Shown here: positions 32,955-45,479 of the stretch, piece by piece
Layout of the letters: every line of letters starts with the position of its first letter
Numbering within the stretch: the first letter of the stretch is position 1
From: Atherinomorus stipes
Taxonomy: Eukaryota; Chordata; Actinopteri; Atheriniformes; Atherinidae
Assembly: GCA_023101725.1 (NCBI GenBank)
Contig: JALJCO010003446.1
Location: 62,001 to 126,000 of the forward strand
Reading direction: 5' to 3'
Length of the DNA: 64,000 nucleotides
The notes under the pieces: model-generated
Databases searched by the model: none
Told to the model about the DNA's origin: nothing
The model's input: only the letters and a program-made list of their open reading frames with translations
Position numbers and translations under genes: made by a program

Positions 32955-34945
32955 CACTGTAAAAATAAATCTGTATAATTGTGGTTGCCATTTTTTGAGA
33001 GTAATGTAGAGGATATAACAGCATGCTATTTTTGCAACTGTAAATTTAGCAGTACACAACTGTAGTTTATTTACGGTGATTTCTTGCAATAATAAAAGTT
33101 AAAACAGTACAAAAAATATTGTTCTACAAAAATATTCATAAATTTACAGTGAAAAACTGACCGCTTTACATACTATAAATTACGGTGGCAATGTATAAAT
33201 TATTATTATATGCCGTTTGGTAACCGTTACTTTAGCAGTACACAACTGTCATTTATTTACTGTATTTTCTTTTAATAATAACAGTTAAAACAGTACAAAA
33301 AATATTGTTCTACAAAAAAATTCATTAATTTACAGTGAAAAACCGACCGCTTCTCATGCTATGAATTACAGTGGCATTGTACTATTTTTTATGGTATACC
33401 GTTTGATAACCGTTACTTTAGCAGTACACAACTGTAATTTATTTACGGTATTTTCTTGCAATAATAACAGTTAAAACAGTACAAAAAATATTGTTCTACA
33501 AAAAAAAAATTCATAAATTTACAGTGAAAAATTGACCGCTTTCTATACTATGAATTACAGTGGCATTGTACTATTTTTTATGGTATACCGTTTGATAACC
33601 GTTACTTTAGCAGTACACAACTGTAAAAAAATTAAAAAAAAAAAAAGGAAAAAAAAATAAAAAAAAAAAAAAAAAACACAAAAAAAGATTTATTTACGGT
33701 ATTTTCTTGCAATAATAACAGTTAAAACAGTACAAAAAATATTGTTCTACAAAAAAAATTCATAAATTTACAGTGAAAAACCGACCGCTTCTCATGCTAT
33801 GAATTACAGTGGCATTGTACTATTTTTTATGGTATACCGTTTGATAACCGTTACTTTAGCAGTACACAACTGTAATTTATTTACGGTATTTTCTCGCAAT
33901 AGCAACAGTTAAAACAGTACAAAAAATATTGTTTTACAAAAAAAAATTCATAAATTTCCAGTGAAAAACTGACTGCTTCTCATACTATAAATTACGGTGG
34001 CAATCTATAAATTATTATGGTATGCTGTTTGGTAAACGTTACTTTAGCAGTATACAACTGTCATCTATTTACGGTATTTTCTCGCAATAATAACAGTTAA
34101 AACAGTACAAAAAATATTGTTCTACAAAAAAATTCATAAATTTACAGTGAAAAATTGACCGCTTTCTATACTATGAATTACAGTGGCATTGTACTATTTT
34201 TTATGGTATACCATTTGATAACCGTTACTTTAGCAGTACACAACTGTAATTTATTAACGGTATTTTCTTGCAATAATAACAGTTAAAACGGTACAAAAAA
34301 TATTGTTCTACAAAAAAAAAATTCATAAATTTCCAGTGAAAAACCAACCGCTTCTCATACTATAAATTACGGTGGCAATCTATAAATTATTATGGTTTGC
34401 CGTTTGGTAACCGTTACTTTAGCAGTATACAACTGTCATTTATTTACGGTATTTTCTTACAATAATAACAGTTAAAACAGTACAAAAAATATTGTTCTAC
34501 AAAAAAATTCATAAATTTACAGTGAAAAACCGACCGCTTCTCATGCTATGAATTACAGTGGCATTATACTATTTTTTATGGTATACCGTTCGATAACCGT
34601 TACTTTAGCAGTACACAACTGTAATTTATTTACGGCATTTTCTCGCAATAGCAACAGTTAAAACAGTACAAAAAATATTGCTTTACAAAAAAAAATTCAT
34701 AAATTTCCAGTGAAAAACTGACTGCTTCTCATACTATAAATTACGGTGGCAATCTATAAATTATTATGGTATGCCGTTTGGTAACCGTTACTTTAGCAGT
34801 ACACAACTGTTACTTATTCATGGTAGTTCACTGCAAAAATAACTGTTAAATACCAAAAACTTGCAGCTGTAGTTGACATCCTTTTTATTGTATTTTTTAT
34901 GGTGAAAAACACAGCTGCCAGTTTTTAACCGTAAAAATTTCAGTG
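32955..34945. mobile_element. CACTG-ended element nested in the hAT element
   Basis: The left end CACTGTAAAAATAAATC and right end CCGTAAAAATTTCAGTG are inverted. The interior is about nine tandem 184-189-bp units. CACTG ends recall CACTA/EnSpm-like elements, but no clear 2-3-bp target duplication was found, so the superfamily is open. Confidence 0.6.
33050..34810. repeat. About 187-bp tandem repeat
   Basis: CAGTACACAACTGT (or CAGTATACAACTGT) recurs about every 184-189 bp at 33050, 33236, 33422, 33611, 33860, 34049, 34233, 34422, 34609 and 34797. The 33611-33860 unit is 60 bp longer because of an A-rich insertion at 33620-33690. Units alternate between a GGCATTGTACTATTTTTTAT type and a GGCAATCTATAAATTATTAT type. 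Confidence 0.92.
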
Positions 34946-35353
34946 TGAAAATGATAAAGAACCGAGTACTATTTAAAACAATATACATGATTACAAATGT
35001 GGGTTTTAGCTGTTTTTCATTGGAATAATTGCACTAAATTTTTACAAGTACCAGTAATTTTTACTTTTCTACATCTGTTTCTCGTCTCATTAGCTTGGAA
35101 AGTATGGGCTTCTTCTGCAACTCAGTCTCAAAAGAGCAAAACAAAAATAGAAAAGTTTTATTTTGACCTAAAAGTCAAAATAAAACTGTGGTTCTTTGAA
35201 ACAAATTTAATAAAGTAAGTAGTTATCAAAAATTCTAAGTTGTGCTTTTAAAGAAGGCCATGAAATATTTGCGGCTCTGGATGACTTTTATTTAGCTGGT
35301 TTGGGCAAAAACGGCTCTTTGGCCTGTAAAGGTTGCAGATTCCTGGTGTAGGA

Positions 35354-35891
35354 CGTTATGAGTTGTGATGAGCAGGTTGAGTCCAGTTCGCTGCTCATAC
35401 AGGGAGGTGACTAAAGCAGTGGTTCCCCAAGATAACAATCCCCCCCCCCAGGGTTGATCAAGTAGGGACGGGTGATTACAAAGATTTTCGATTTGAATTC
35501 AGGTGTTTTCTGTAACGTCCAATCAGATGTCCACGTTCATGGGAAAGGTGCTCTAATGTGTCTGGAGCAGTTTTGTTTTTGTTTTTTTTAAAATTATTTT
35601 TTAAAACAAAAACTCAAAATCAACATTTTAACTTACTAAATTATAATTTAGTAAATTTTTATTTATTATTACTTTTTCATTTTCTCATTATTTAAATGGC
35701 TGTTGTGAATTTAGCGTTTTTTTTTAATGGGATATGATGTAAACTTGGTGTCGCTCATCAGCATCATCTCTGTTCTCTAAACCCATGAAACTCATATTTT
35801 ATGTCATTAGTTGTATTGAAAGCAGGTCAGAACTGTTATCGTGTATCACGGAGGTATGAACTGACCCCGATCTCCCCCCCGTGTCCCTCAG
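35354..35891. other. Intron end before PDZ exon 2
   Basis: AT-rich sequence, then a good pyrimidine tract (CTCCCCCCCGTGTCCCTCAG) at the acceptor ending 35891. Confidence 0.65.
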
Positions 35892-36016
35892 CGGATACCC
35901 CCATCGAGGAGTTTACTCCCACGCCGGCCTTCCCCGCCCTGCAGTACCTGGAGTCGGTGGACGAGGGCGGCGTGGCATGGCAGGCGGGGCTCAGGACGGG
36001 GGACTTCCTCATCGAG
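35892..36016 (+). CDS. shank2: shank2 exon: middle of PDZ domain
   Basis: 125-nt exon. CG completes Ala with the previous exon, then 41 codons: DTPIEEFTPTPAFPALQYLE, SVDEGGVAWQAGLRTGDFL, IE, ending in phase 0 before donor GTAAGA. This covers the SHANK-specific beta2-beta3 loop (TPIEEFTPTPAFPALQY) and the alpha-A region of the PDZ fold. ADTPIEEF with DEGGVAWQAGLRTGDF agrees with SHANK2; SHANK1 has AQTP...WRAGLRMGDF and SHANK3 AETP...DVEGVAWRAG (from memory). The following exon, expected to start V-N and contain the alpha-B ligand-contacting helix, was not found to the end of the window. Confidence 0.95.
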
Positions 36017-36268
36017 GTAAGACCTGCTGGATTTCCTCCTGCTTGCCGAAGCTTTTGGAATCTCACGCTGGTGTTTCAGATGCTGGTTTCGTCTCTGTTG
36101 TAAGTTGCTGGGATGCTGATCACTGCTGGTTAGTTATACTGGAAATTAAGGAGAGACCGATACGTCAGCCGGCCGATATTTGTGGTCTTTGCTGGTATCG
36201 GCCGGTACATAAGATGTGTTTGCCAACACCCCGACTTGCCATTATTTACGGACTGTTTTATATGCATA
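36017..36268. other. Intron start with MITE-like fragment
   Basis: 36150-36215 (GAGAGACCGATACGTCAGCC, GGCCGATA) looks like a remnant of a GATATCGG-type element. Confidence 0.45.
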
Positions 36269-36573
36269 CACTGCAAAAACTCACATCTTACCAAGTATAT
36301 TTTTCTAATTTCTAGTCAAAATATCTCATCACACTCAAAATAAGACAAAATTACTTACAGAGAAACATTTTAGGCAATGCATCTTATTCAGGAAATCTTA
36401 TCAGGAATATTTTGCTTGTTCCATTGGCAGAATTTTTTTGATTATTATAAGCAAAAAAATCTTGGCCACTCTTTAAATAAGTTAAAAAAAAGATTTTTTT
36501 GCTTGAAATAAGTAAAAAAAGGTTTTTTTGCTTGTAATAAGCAAAAAAATTCTGCCAATGGAACAAGCAAACT
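36269..36573. mobile_element. CACTGCAAAAA element, second copy (truncated)
   Basis: CACTGCAAAAACTCACATCT and following 80 bp match the left end at 29922. 36415-36573 is a palindrome with TTGCTTGTTCCATTGGCAGA and its complement around AAGCAAAAAAATC motifs. Confidence 0.78.
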
Positions 36574-36589
36574 TTTCTTGATCTTAAAT

Positions 36590-37300
36590 TTTTGACTTTA
36601 TTCTCGTAAATTTACAACTTTATTTTCATAAATTTATGATTTTATTTTCTTAAAATTACATCTTTATTTTCCTAAATTTGCAATTTTATTGTCTTAGATT
36701 TATGACTTTACTCTTGGAAATTTACAACTTTATTCTCATAAATTTATTTTATTTTCATTAAAGTTACATTTTTATTCTTTTTTATTTACAATCTTACAGT
36801 CTTAAATTTATGACTTTATTTTTTGTAAATTTATGACTTTATTCTTAAAATGTATGATTTTATTTCCTTAAAGTTACATCGTTATTTCCCTAAATTTACA
36901 TACCGTATTTTCTGGACTATAAGTCACACTTTTTTCATAGTTTGGCTGCTTGTGGGACTCATCATCCGGAAAATACGGTATGTAAATTTAGGCAAATAAA
37001 GATGTTGGAGTGATTGGGAAGTTTTAGCAATAAGAAAAAGGATATAAAAAAATCAGAAAATCACCCTACTTTGTTGTTATTTGCTGTTATTTACAGTGAG
37101 ACTTATATGTTTTTTTTCCTCTTCATGACGCATTGTTTGACTGGTGCGACTTTTACTCCGGAGTGACTTATAGTCCAGAAAATACGGTATTTATTCTACT
37201 AAATTTATGAGTTTATTCTTATACATTCATGACTTTTCTTAAAATAACGACTTCTTGTAAAATTACTACTTTTTTCTTGTAATATTAAATAAAAAACGTG
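36590..37300. repeat. AT-rich imperfect tandem repeat, about 22-24 bp
   Basis: Degenerate units of the type ACAACTTTATTCTCATAAAT / TTATGACTTTATT, interrupted at 36900-37190 by a MITE and resuming to about 37300. Confidence 0.75.
36900..37190. mobile_element. MITE with ATACCGTATTTTC ends
   Basis: The left end ATACCGTATTTTCTGGACTA and right end TAGTCCAGAAAATACGGTAT are perfect inverted repeats. An internal copy (CCGGAAAATACGGTATG) lies at 36968-36984. It splits the AT-rich tandem repeat. A fragment of the same end is at 58443. Confidence 0.85.
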
Positions 37301-40300
37301 GCCCTAGTACTCTGTCGTACTAACATGTGTCCAAATATCATGAAGTATCTTTAGGAAGCAGATAAATATCACGCCACCCTTCTCTGTAAAAACACAACGC
37401 TACGTTGCATTGTCTCTTATTTTTTCTTAAACTGCTGTTGTGTTTGATTCGTGGAGATTTGTGAAAAAGTTGCTGAGTCACTTTCTGCTCAGGCGTAACG
37501 TTACACGCCTGTTGCTGCTTAACGGCCTGTCACGTTGATCCAGACCGCAGGAACGTTGCTTTTTCTCCGTCAGAAACACGTTTTTTCCTCCTCCAGGGAC
37601 GGATTGTGTTCAATAATATCCCGGCAAACGTAATCTGATGAACGTAGTTGTGATTTATGAGAGATGTGGAGGTCGTTTTTCTTCCAGATGCTTCAGCGAT
37701 GAGCACCGAGTCGTCTCCAGAGCTGCTGTTTCTCTCTTTCTGATGTGATGCAGTTTAAAATGCTGAATATATTTACCGAGTACTGCATGAAATGTCACGT
37801 GGTTGCATGAATGCACGTTAGGAACCCGGCGTGACGCGTTATACATCACATGCTATCGTGAAAGCCGCACATGGTCTATTTCGGGCTGCTGTTACATGGC
37901 TCCGTAACGACTGTGTGTCAGTAAGCAGCCGTGCACAGGGGATTGGTTTATTTTGTGTTTCTGCTAAATGGAGCATCAAATGAGGAGCGCGGTCTGTATC
38001 TGTGTCTGCAGCTTCCTCAGTATGATTTCAGCTCGCTGTTTCCTTATCTCCTGTTTGTTTTATCTCAAATTCCTCCTGACCCCTTTAATCATCTCCGGCT
38101 CAAGTCAACACTGCAGATGCATCGCAGGATGAATATGTTTACTAAATGCATCAAAGGACCTAAAAAAAGGTTTGACACGTTCACAGCTGCACAGCCTCTA
38201 GGTGGTTAGCCATCCATAGCTCCCATTCTTTAATGAGCGTGAGCAAATTATGTCTGCGCCGGCTGGTTCTCCTCACTCTGAGCTCCACGTCGACCGGCTG
38301 ATGGTTCTGCAGGAAAACGTCCATCACATGTCCTGGCTTTTCCTGTCCTCACCGTCCCACCCGTCCACGAGCAGGACCAGGTGCTCAGGAGGAGCGGACT
38401 CTTCCTAACCGCACATCAGCATTGTTTTACTTCTGCACAGCAGCCTGTGATGCATCCTTCTAATTTCAGGGGGTCGCCAGGTCATTGTTTAAAAAAAAAA
38501 AAAAGATCCATTTGGGATTTTTGGGTTTATCAATATTAACACATATTCATTTATTAATTATTGCATAAATAACTAAGTTATTACTCTCAGAAACTTCATA
38601 AATACGGAGGATCAATGTTTTCTGGTGGATCCGGTTCTCTGCTGTGACACCTCCATGCCCAAAACCGCTGAGACAATGATAAATTCAGATTTTTAGCATG
38701 ATGCTTTTTAAACACAGAAATGATATTTTTGAAGTCCCATCACTTTCACAGCTGATGTATCAGGATATTTATATATTTAAAGCTTTTAATTAATCATGCC
38801 GTTTGGGGAAATGAACCTAGTTTAATTGAATGCTGCAAAAATTACCCAAAATTACCCAGTTTTCAGTTTTATGCTGAACTTTTATTCATTATTACTTTTG
38901 TCATTTTTATTTCATTTCACCGACAGATCATTTTTTCCTGCTTTAATTTGAGGGTCTGAATCATTTTGAGGACGACTGTTTCATACATGGAAGCAGAAAT
39001 GTTGTAAACCAGCTGAAACTGTTGTTAGAGTCACATTTAATGAGCCTGTTTGCTGTAAACGAGCTCCGTGACTGGTTTTTGGTCTCCAGCATCGTCTCCA
39101 GTGTGAAACTGGTGTGAAACCAGTCGACACCCTGGTGGAAGATTTTGGGATGGAGACCGAATCGTCCCCTCGGCCGCTCGGGACCGAGCCGAGAGAGACG
39201 AAGAGAAAACATGGTGGCTGGTACAGTTCTGGAGTAGTCATGACAGTGCGGGGATGCGGTTGCCATGGCAGCCTGTCCGCTCTGGTACAGCAGATGACCA
39301 GCAGCGTTCAGCTGTAAACAGATTTCCGGAGGAGAGATGTCTCCGGCGTGTTTTCCTGACAGGTGAACGCGTCCCGCTGAAGGACGTCTGAATCGATAGA
39401 TGCTTCTTCAGAGGAACTCAGATTTCTCGTCGTTGCTTGAACGACGTCTCTCATGAACAGAAGAACGTGTGTGTGTTTGCTGACGCTGGACTTGTGCAGG
39501 ACCAGAGCGGCCGTTCTGCAGAGGGACGTGCGCTTTAACAGCTGTTTCTGTGCCTGAAAGCTGCACATGTGCTGCGTTCGGATCTGCCGTAAACCAGCAC
39601 AACGTGCCCATTTGCATGCATGATTTAGGGCTCAGCCGTGCATCAATTTTTCATGGCCTCATGCAGCTCAGCACGATGATGCTTGCAAGCATTTTCACCC
39701 AGATCAGTTTTCCTTTAAATAGTTTCCTGCTGTTCTCATCGATGACTGCGTTATGACCTGTTGAAGGGGACGTGGCGATGAGCACCAGAACCTGATGCTG
39801 AAATTTTAATGGCCGTTTGCTGCACTGAGACGCTGCTGGAAATGTTTTGAAGGCGAAAGGTCAGAGGGCGTTGGTGCTCCTGTACTCAGCTGGTCTCTTT
39901 CCACCAGGAGAAAGCCGAGCCGAGGCCGCAGGAGGTGCTCGGTCATCGTAACCGGGTGGTGTCCTGTCCGATCGTCTCATCGGTGCTGATGGGGCCACGG
40001 GCCATCGCAGGCACCCGGCTCCAGTCGCCCTGCCTTCTGCTCTGTGAAGGCGGTCTGTCCATGCAGAGTTTTCAAAAATGCATCTTTTAGTTCATGAATT
40101 CGCTTCCGTCTCTGCAGAAGATTTTAATTTGAAGCGTAAACGACCAAAACCATCAAAAACTTTCAGATTCTGTTATTTCAACACTTTACTGAACTTTCTG
40201 CATCTAGAATTGGTTTATGAAGCAAAGACTCGTTCTGTTACGCTGATGATTCAGATTTTTTCCCCCATTTTCTCCGTCAGATTCTTCATCAGGAGAAAAA

Positions 40301-40639
40301 GAACGTGTTTGAGACTCCTGAGCATAAGAAAAGAAAAACGTTTCCACGGCCAGTTTGTTCTGATGGAAGACGTTCCAGCTAGAACGTCTCCAACGATGAC
40401 AGTCCTCGGCTTTCCTCTGCCTGGCAGGGATTACACCTGTCCAGGTGAAGGTGAAGACAGTCATCTTTATTTTATTTGTTTAATTGTGCAGGTTTTGTGT
40501 GCAAGTGTGACGTAAACATGCTGAATTATAGCAAAGAATGCTCATTTCCATCCGTGGTGGCAAAGCAGGAAAATAAAAAAAAACCTGCTGGAATAAAAAC
40601 ACCATATGAAAAGAGAGAAAACAATAAAATACATAATGG
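37301..40639. other. Intronic sequence, largely single-copy in appearance
   Basis: The longest stretch without obvious repeats. No exon with PDZ or other SHANK motifs and no RNA gene recognised. The 145-residue frame at 40078-40515 has no recognisable domain or splice sites. An A run lies at 38491. Confidence 0.5.
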
Positions 40640-41008
40640 TTGCCATAGTTCAAGTTCAATTTATTTACAGAGCTCACTAACAACATCTTTTTGGAGCCCG
40701 AGGTGCTGTACAGCTCACGTAGCGGCAGGAACAAGTCATAAAAAATAATATAAAAACTAAGAGAGGAAAAAGTATATATTTACATGAAACATAAAATAAA
40801 ATTCAGAGGACACCAGTCATGTTAAAAAGGTCGTAATGACCCAGAGCTACAAACACAATAAGAGGAGGGATAACGGGAGGGGGGGTTACTCTGGTGGAAA
40901 GTTCTGGGTAAAGAGGAAGGTTCTGAAAGCAGGAAGTGACTGAGCTGCTCTGATATTCAGAGGCAGCGCGTTCCACAGTCGTGGGCCCCCACATCTGGAC
41001 CTGGGAAC
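40640..41008. repeat. Dispersed repeat leading into the 61-bp array
   Basis: CAAGTTCAATTTATTTACAG, GAGGTGCTGTACAGC and GGCAGCGCGTTCCACAGTCG are blocks common in fish dispersed repeats; a relative of the first block is at 58495-58550. Its last bases (GAACGTCCAGGAGACGCCAT) are the start of the tandem unit that follows. Family not assigned. Confidence 0.55.
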
Positions 41009-43238
41009 GTCCAGGAGACGCCATCATGACGGCAGTAATGCTAATGCTAATAAACAAAGGCAAAAGAACGTCCAGGAGACGCCATCATGACGGCAGTAAT
41101 GCTAATGCTAATAGACAAAGGGAAAAGAACGTCCAGGAGACGCCATCATGACGGCAGTAATGCTAATGCTAATAGACAAAGGGAAAAGAACGTCCAGGAG
41201 ACGCCATCATGACGGCAGTAATGCTAATGCTAATAGACAAAGGGAAAAGAACGTCCAGGAGACGCCATCATGACGGCAGTAATGCTAATGCTAATAAACA
41301 AAGGGAAAAGAACGTCCAGGAGACGCCATCATGATGGCAGTAATGGTAATGCTAATAAACAAAAGGAAAAGAACGTCCAGGAGACGCCATCATGACGGCA
41401 GTAATGCTAATGCTAATAAACAAAGGGAAAAGAACGTCCAAGAGACGCCATCATGACGGCAGTAATGCTAATGCTAATAGACAAAGGGAAAAGAACGTCC
41501 AGGAGACGCCATCATGACGGCAGTAATGCTAATGCTAATAAACAAAGGGAAAAGAACGTCCAGGAGACGCCATCATGACGGCAGTAATGCTAATGCTAAT
41601 AAACAAAGGGAAAAGAACGTCCAGGAGACGCCATCATGATGGCAGTAATGCTAATGCTAAAAGACAAAGGGAAAAGAATGTACAGGAGACGCCATCATGA
41701 CGGCAGTAATGCTAATGCTAATAGACAAAGGGAAAAGAACGTCCAGGAGACGCCATCATGACGGCAGTAATGCTAATGCTAATAGACAAAGGGAAAAGAA
41801 CGTCCAGGAGACGCCATCATGACGGCAGTAATGCTAATGCTAATAGACAAAGGGAAAAGAACGTCCAGGATACGCCATCATGACGGCAGTAATGCTAATG
41901 CTAATAGACAAAGGGAAAAGAACGTCCAGGAGACGCCATCATGACGGCAGTAATGCTAATGCTAATAGACAAAGGGAAAACAACGTCCAGGAGACGCCAT
42001 CATGACGGCAGTAATGCTAATGCTAATAAACAAAGGGAAAAGAACGTTCAGGAGACGCCATCATGACGGCAGTAATGCTAATGCTAATAGACAAAGGGAA
42101 AAGAACGTCCAGGAGACGCCATCATGACAGAAGTAATGCTAATGCTAATAGACAAAGGGAAAAGAACGTCCAGGAGACGCCATCATGACGGCAGTAATGC
42201 TAATGCTAATAGACAAAGGGAAAAGAACGTCCAGGGGCATTACGCCATCATGACGGCAGTAATGCTAATGCTAGTAGACAAAGGGAAAAGAACGTCCAGG
42301 AGACGCCATCATGACGGCAGTAATGCTAATGCTAATAGACAAAGGGAAAAGAACGTCCAGGAGACGCCATCATGATGGCAGTAATGCTAATGCTAATAGA
42401 CAAACGGAAAAGAACGTTCAGGAGACGCCATCATGAAGGCAGTAATGCTAATGCTAATAAACAAAGGGAAAAGAACGTCCAGGAGACGCCATCATGATGG
42501 CAGTAATGCTAATGCTAATAAACAAAGGCAAAAGAACGTCCAGGAGACGCCATCATAATGACAAAGGGAAAAGAACGTCAGGAGACGCCATAGAATGCTA
42601 ATGCTAATAAACAAAGGGAAAAGAACGTCCAGGAGACGCCATCATGACGGCAGTAATGCTAATGCTAATAGACAAAGGGAAAAGAACGTCCAGGAGACGC
42701 CATCATGACGGCAATAATGCTAATGCTAATAGACAAAGGGAAAAGAACGTCCAGGAGACGCCATTATGACAGAGACGGCAGTAATGCTAATGCTAATAGA
42801 CAAAGGGAAAGAACGTCCAGGAGACGCCATCATGACGGCAGTAATGCTAATGCTAATAAACAAAGGGAAAAGAACGTCCAGGAGACGCCATCATGACGGC
42901 AGTAATGCTAATGCTAATAGACAAAGGGAAAAGAACGTCCAGGAGACGCCATCATGACGGCAGTAATGCTAATGCTAATAAACAAAGGGAAAAGAACGTC
43001 CAGGAGACGCCATCATGACGGCAGTAATGCTAATGCTAATAAACAAAGGGAAAAGAACGTCCAGGAGACGCCATCATGACGGCAGTAATGCTAATGCTAA
43101 TAAACAAAGGGAAAAGAACGTCCAGGAGACGCCATCATGACTGCAGTAATGCTAATGCTAATAAACAAAGGGAAAAGAACGTCCAGGAGACGCCATCATG
43201 ACGGCAGTAATGCTAATGCTAATAAACAAAGGGAAAAG
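41009..43238. repeat. 61-bp minisatellite (GTCCAGGAGACGCCATCATG)
   Basis: About 37 units, GTCCAGGAGACGCCATCATG, ACGGCAGTAATGCTAATGCT, AATAGACAAAGGGAAAAGAAC, very homogeneous, with two broken units around 42235 and 42545-42600. The period of 61 shifts frame each unit, so open frames repeating NANANRQREK are artefacts. Confidence 0.96.
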
Positions 43239-43925
43239 AAAGGGGGGGGGGGGGAGGAGGGAGGGGAAAAAAAAAAAAAGGGGGGGGGAAAGAAGAAAAA
43301 AAAGACGAAACAAAAAAAAAGAGAAAAGAAAAAAAAAAGAACAAAACATCTTTTGGAAGGTTTGTGCGAGGGGGGTCCCATTAAAAAGTAAGGGGAAAAA
43401 AATCGAAGAAGGAAATTTGGAAAAAAAAAAAAAAAAAAAAAGGGGGAGGGGAAAGGTTAGAGAAAATGAGGAAGATGAGATGAGATAGGAAGGTGATGTA
43501 TTAAAGAAAATATGGGGGAATTTAATAGATGGAGTAAGGGGAGGAATTGGAATAAGGGAAAAATTAAAGAGGGGAAAAGGAAAGGAAAAGAAAAAGGAAA
43601 AAAGAAAGGTAAAGGGAAAAAGGAGGGGGGGAAAGGGGAGGAAGAGATAGGGAAAAGATTAAATTGTAAGAGGAAGGGAGGGGGATTATATGGATATGAG
43701 GTAGGGGGAATGTGGAAAAAGGATAAAAGGGGGGGGGGGGGGAGGGCGCTGGTGTATGGGCAAGGGGGGGGAGGGGGGGGCAAAGAAAAAAAGGGAGGGG
43801 GGGGGAGGGGAGGAGGAAGAGGAAATTTAATATAAATTTAGGGGGGGGGGGTGGAGAGTTGATGGAGTGTGTGTGTTCAAAGTAGAAGAAGAAAAAAGAA
43901 AAAAAAGAAAAAAATAATTAAAATT
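43239..43925. repeat. Polypurine tract with long G and A runs
   Basis: Nearly 700 bp almost entirely A and G on the + strand, with G runs up to 12 and A runs up to about 22 and only rare T or C. It begins abruptly at the end of the 61-bp array. It may be a real purine-mirror/triplex-prone region or a low-quality consensus. Confidence 0.85.
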
Positions 43926-43950
43926 TCATATAAAGATAATATAATCGCAT

Positions 43951-44036
43951 TAAAAAAAGTGCTCCAGAGTCTTGCTCAGCATGAGGGTGAGGAGAAGATG
44001 AAGGACCATCATTCTGTGGGTGTACTGTCCCTTTAA
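43951..44036. mobile_element. TTAA foldback MITE, right-end fragment
   Basis: GTGCTCCAGAGTCTTGCTCA to GGGTGTACTGTCCCTTTAA matches the right arm end of copies 1 and 2. TTAA at 44033-44036. The rest is lost to the polypurine tract. Confidence 0.8.
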
Positions 44037-44801
44037 TAATCTATAATACTGCTGCGCAGGGAGAAGTTTGGACTCTTGGAGCAGCTGGTAGCTCCAACAT
44101 GTTCGTTTTTTCTAAGGAGAGCGGTTGTTGTGGCATGTGAGATGCATTAATGTACATTAAAGCTGTGCTTGCAGGACATGACATGCATGAGAAGTTCTTT
44201 ACTTTTCGTGCACGTGCCTCCTGTTTGTGTGTGGATGTGCAGCGGAGGTAGATGGAGTAGAGCACTTACGCTCTTATATAACACAGGACTTTGGCTGAGA
44301 GAGGGATGTGTGACCGGTGTAACATGCAGATGCATCTGCCTCGCTGTGCCCCCAGGTGTGTGTGTGTGTGTGTCAGATTTCTGCATTTCTCTGAGGACTG
44401 AAACGCAGCACAGGACTGTCAGCTGTGCAGTGAACTAGCACAGGCAACCCTCGCCGTCTAAAATCTGGTTTCTGAGCAGCGACGTGCAGAAACTTCCACA
44501 GTTAATCTGAACATGCTGCAGAAACATGATTACGAGTTAAAGACTTCGTCAGAGACGGCACCGTGCAAACATGCTGATCCCACCCAGCAGCCTTCCGTGA
44601 TGGTTTAAACTGGTCCAGACCGGTCGTTTGGCAGCTTCGGCAGGTGCACGTCATCCCTTCTTGTTAATAAGTTAATATTGCACGTGTTGTGGACTTGAAC
44701 GTGTATTGAGGCCAATCGTTTCCATCTCAGTAAACCAGTCAGGTGTGCAAATGTGGTTTTAACAATGAAGATGTGTTCAGGGGACACACTGTACTCTAGA
44801 A
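44037..44801. other. Intronic sequence, nothing recognised
   Basis: Contains a short (GT)n at 44357. No coding or RNA feature seen. Confidence 0.55.
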
Positions 44802-45479
44802 TAGGGATGCACAATTTTGGAATTTAGGCTGATATCCAATATGCCAATATTTTAAAACTCCGGCCAATAACTGATATGGATACAGATATTAAAGCTGAAA
44901 AATAAATGATGTAATATTCACTCCTCGTGTGTAGTTAGAAAATACCTCAACTAGTGTTATGTATAACACGTACGGGTGGGAAAAACATCGATACACTGAA
45001 ATATTGCGATATTTTCATTTTTCGATATCATATTGATATTTAAACGTGGCATCGATCTATTTCACGAACGAAATCTCGCATGATTTTATTGTTCTGTTAT
45101 GAAATCACACAAGATGTCATCATTCTGTTACATCTTGATAGATCGATACCGCATTTTCATGTATAACGTATCAGAATAGTGTAATAGAAATATAAAACAG
45201 CAACGCTGTGTCTGCATTTTTTTTTTTTTTATTTGTCATCAAAATACAGATTTATCTGTTTCGTCAGGTTACTTTACATTTCTATGAATGATATGAGTGC
45301 GTGTTTGGCCGTAGACTGTGTACAAACAGGCTTTTTGCCCGTGGTTGCGCAACTGCTAATGTTTGTAAGCGGGAAACCATCTTAGTTTTATCGGTATCGA
45401 TATCGGTTATTGGCCACATGAGTTTTAAAATATCGGCATATCAGATATCGGCCAAAATTCCAATATCGTGGATCCCTTA
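44802..45479. mobile_element. Element A-type foldback, third locus
   Basis: The left end TAGGGATGCACAATTTTGGA and right end CCAATATCGTGGATCCCTTA are inverted. A GGGTGGGAAAAACATCG foldback remnant begins at 44971, the same internal position as in 10980-11798. The site ATATTTTAAAACTCC at 44848-44862 is the empty version of the TTAA insertion at 30654. 45190-45345 is shared with 27170-27340. Confidence 0.8.

Larger units (their letters stand above)
32876..35345. mobile_element. hAT element with perfect 8-bp target duplication
   Basis: The ends CAGGAGTCTGCAACC and GGTTGCAGATTCCTG are inverted repeats; the flanks GTGTAGGA at 32868-32875 and 35346-35353 are identical. Outer arms carry GAGCCACAAGTGGCTCTTTG and related sequence. 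The interior is filled by a second element with a tandem array. No transposase frame was seen, so it is non-autonomous. It lies in the intron splitting the PDZ domain. Confidence 0.93.

Noticed and set aside
40078..40515. 145-residue + strand frame
   Set aside because: No domain, no splice context, a competing antisense frame, and ordinary intron composition.
42124..43391. Frames repeating SNANANRQREK
   Set aside because: Product of the 61-bp array and the polypurine tract.
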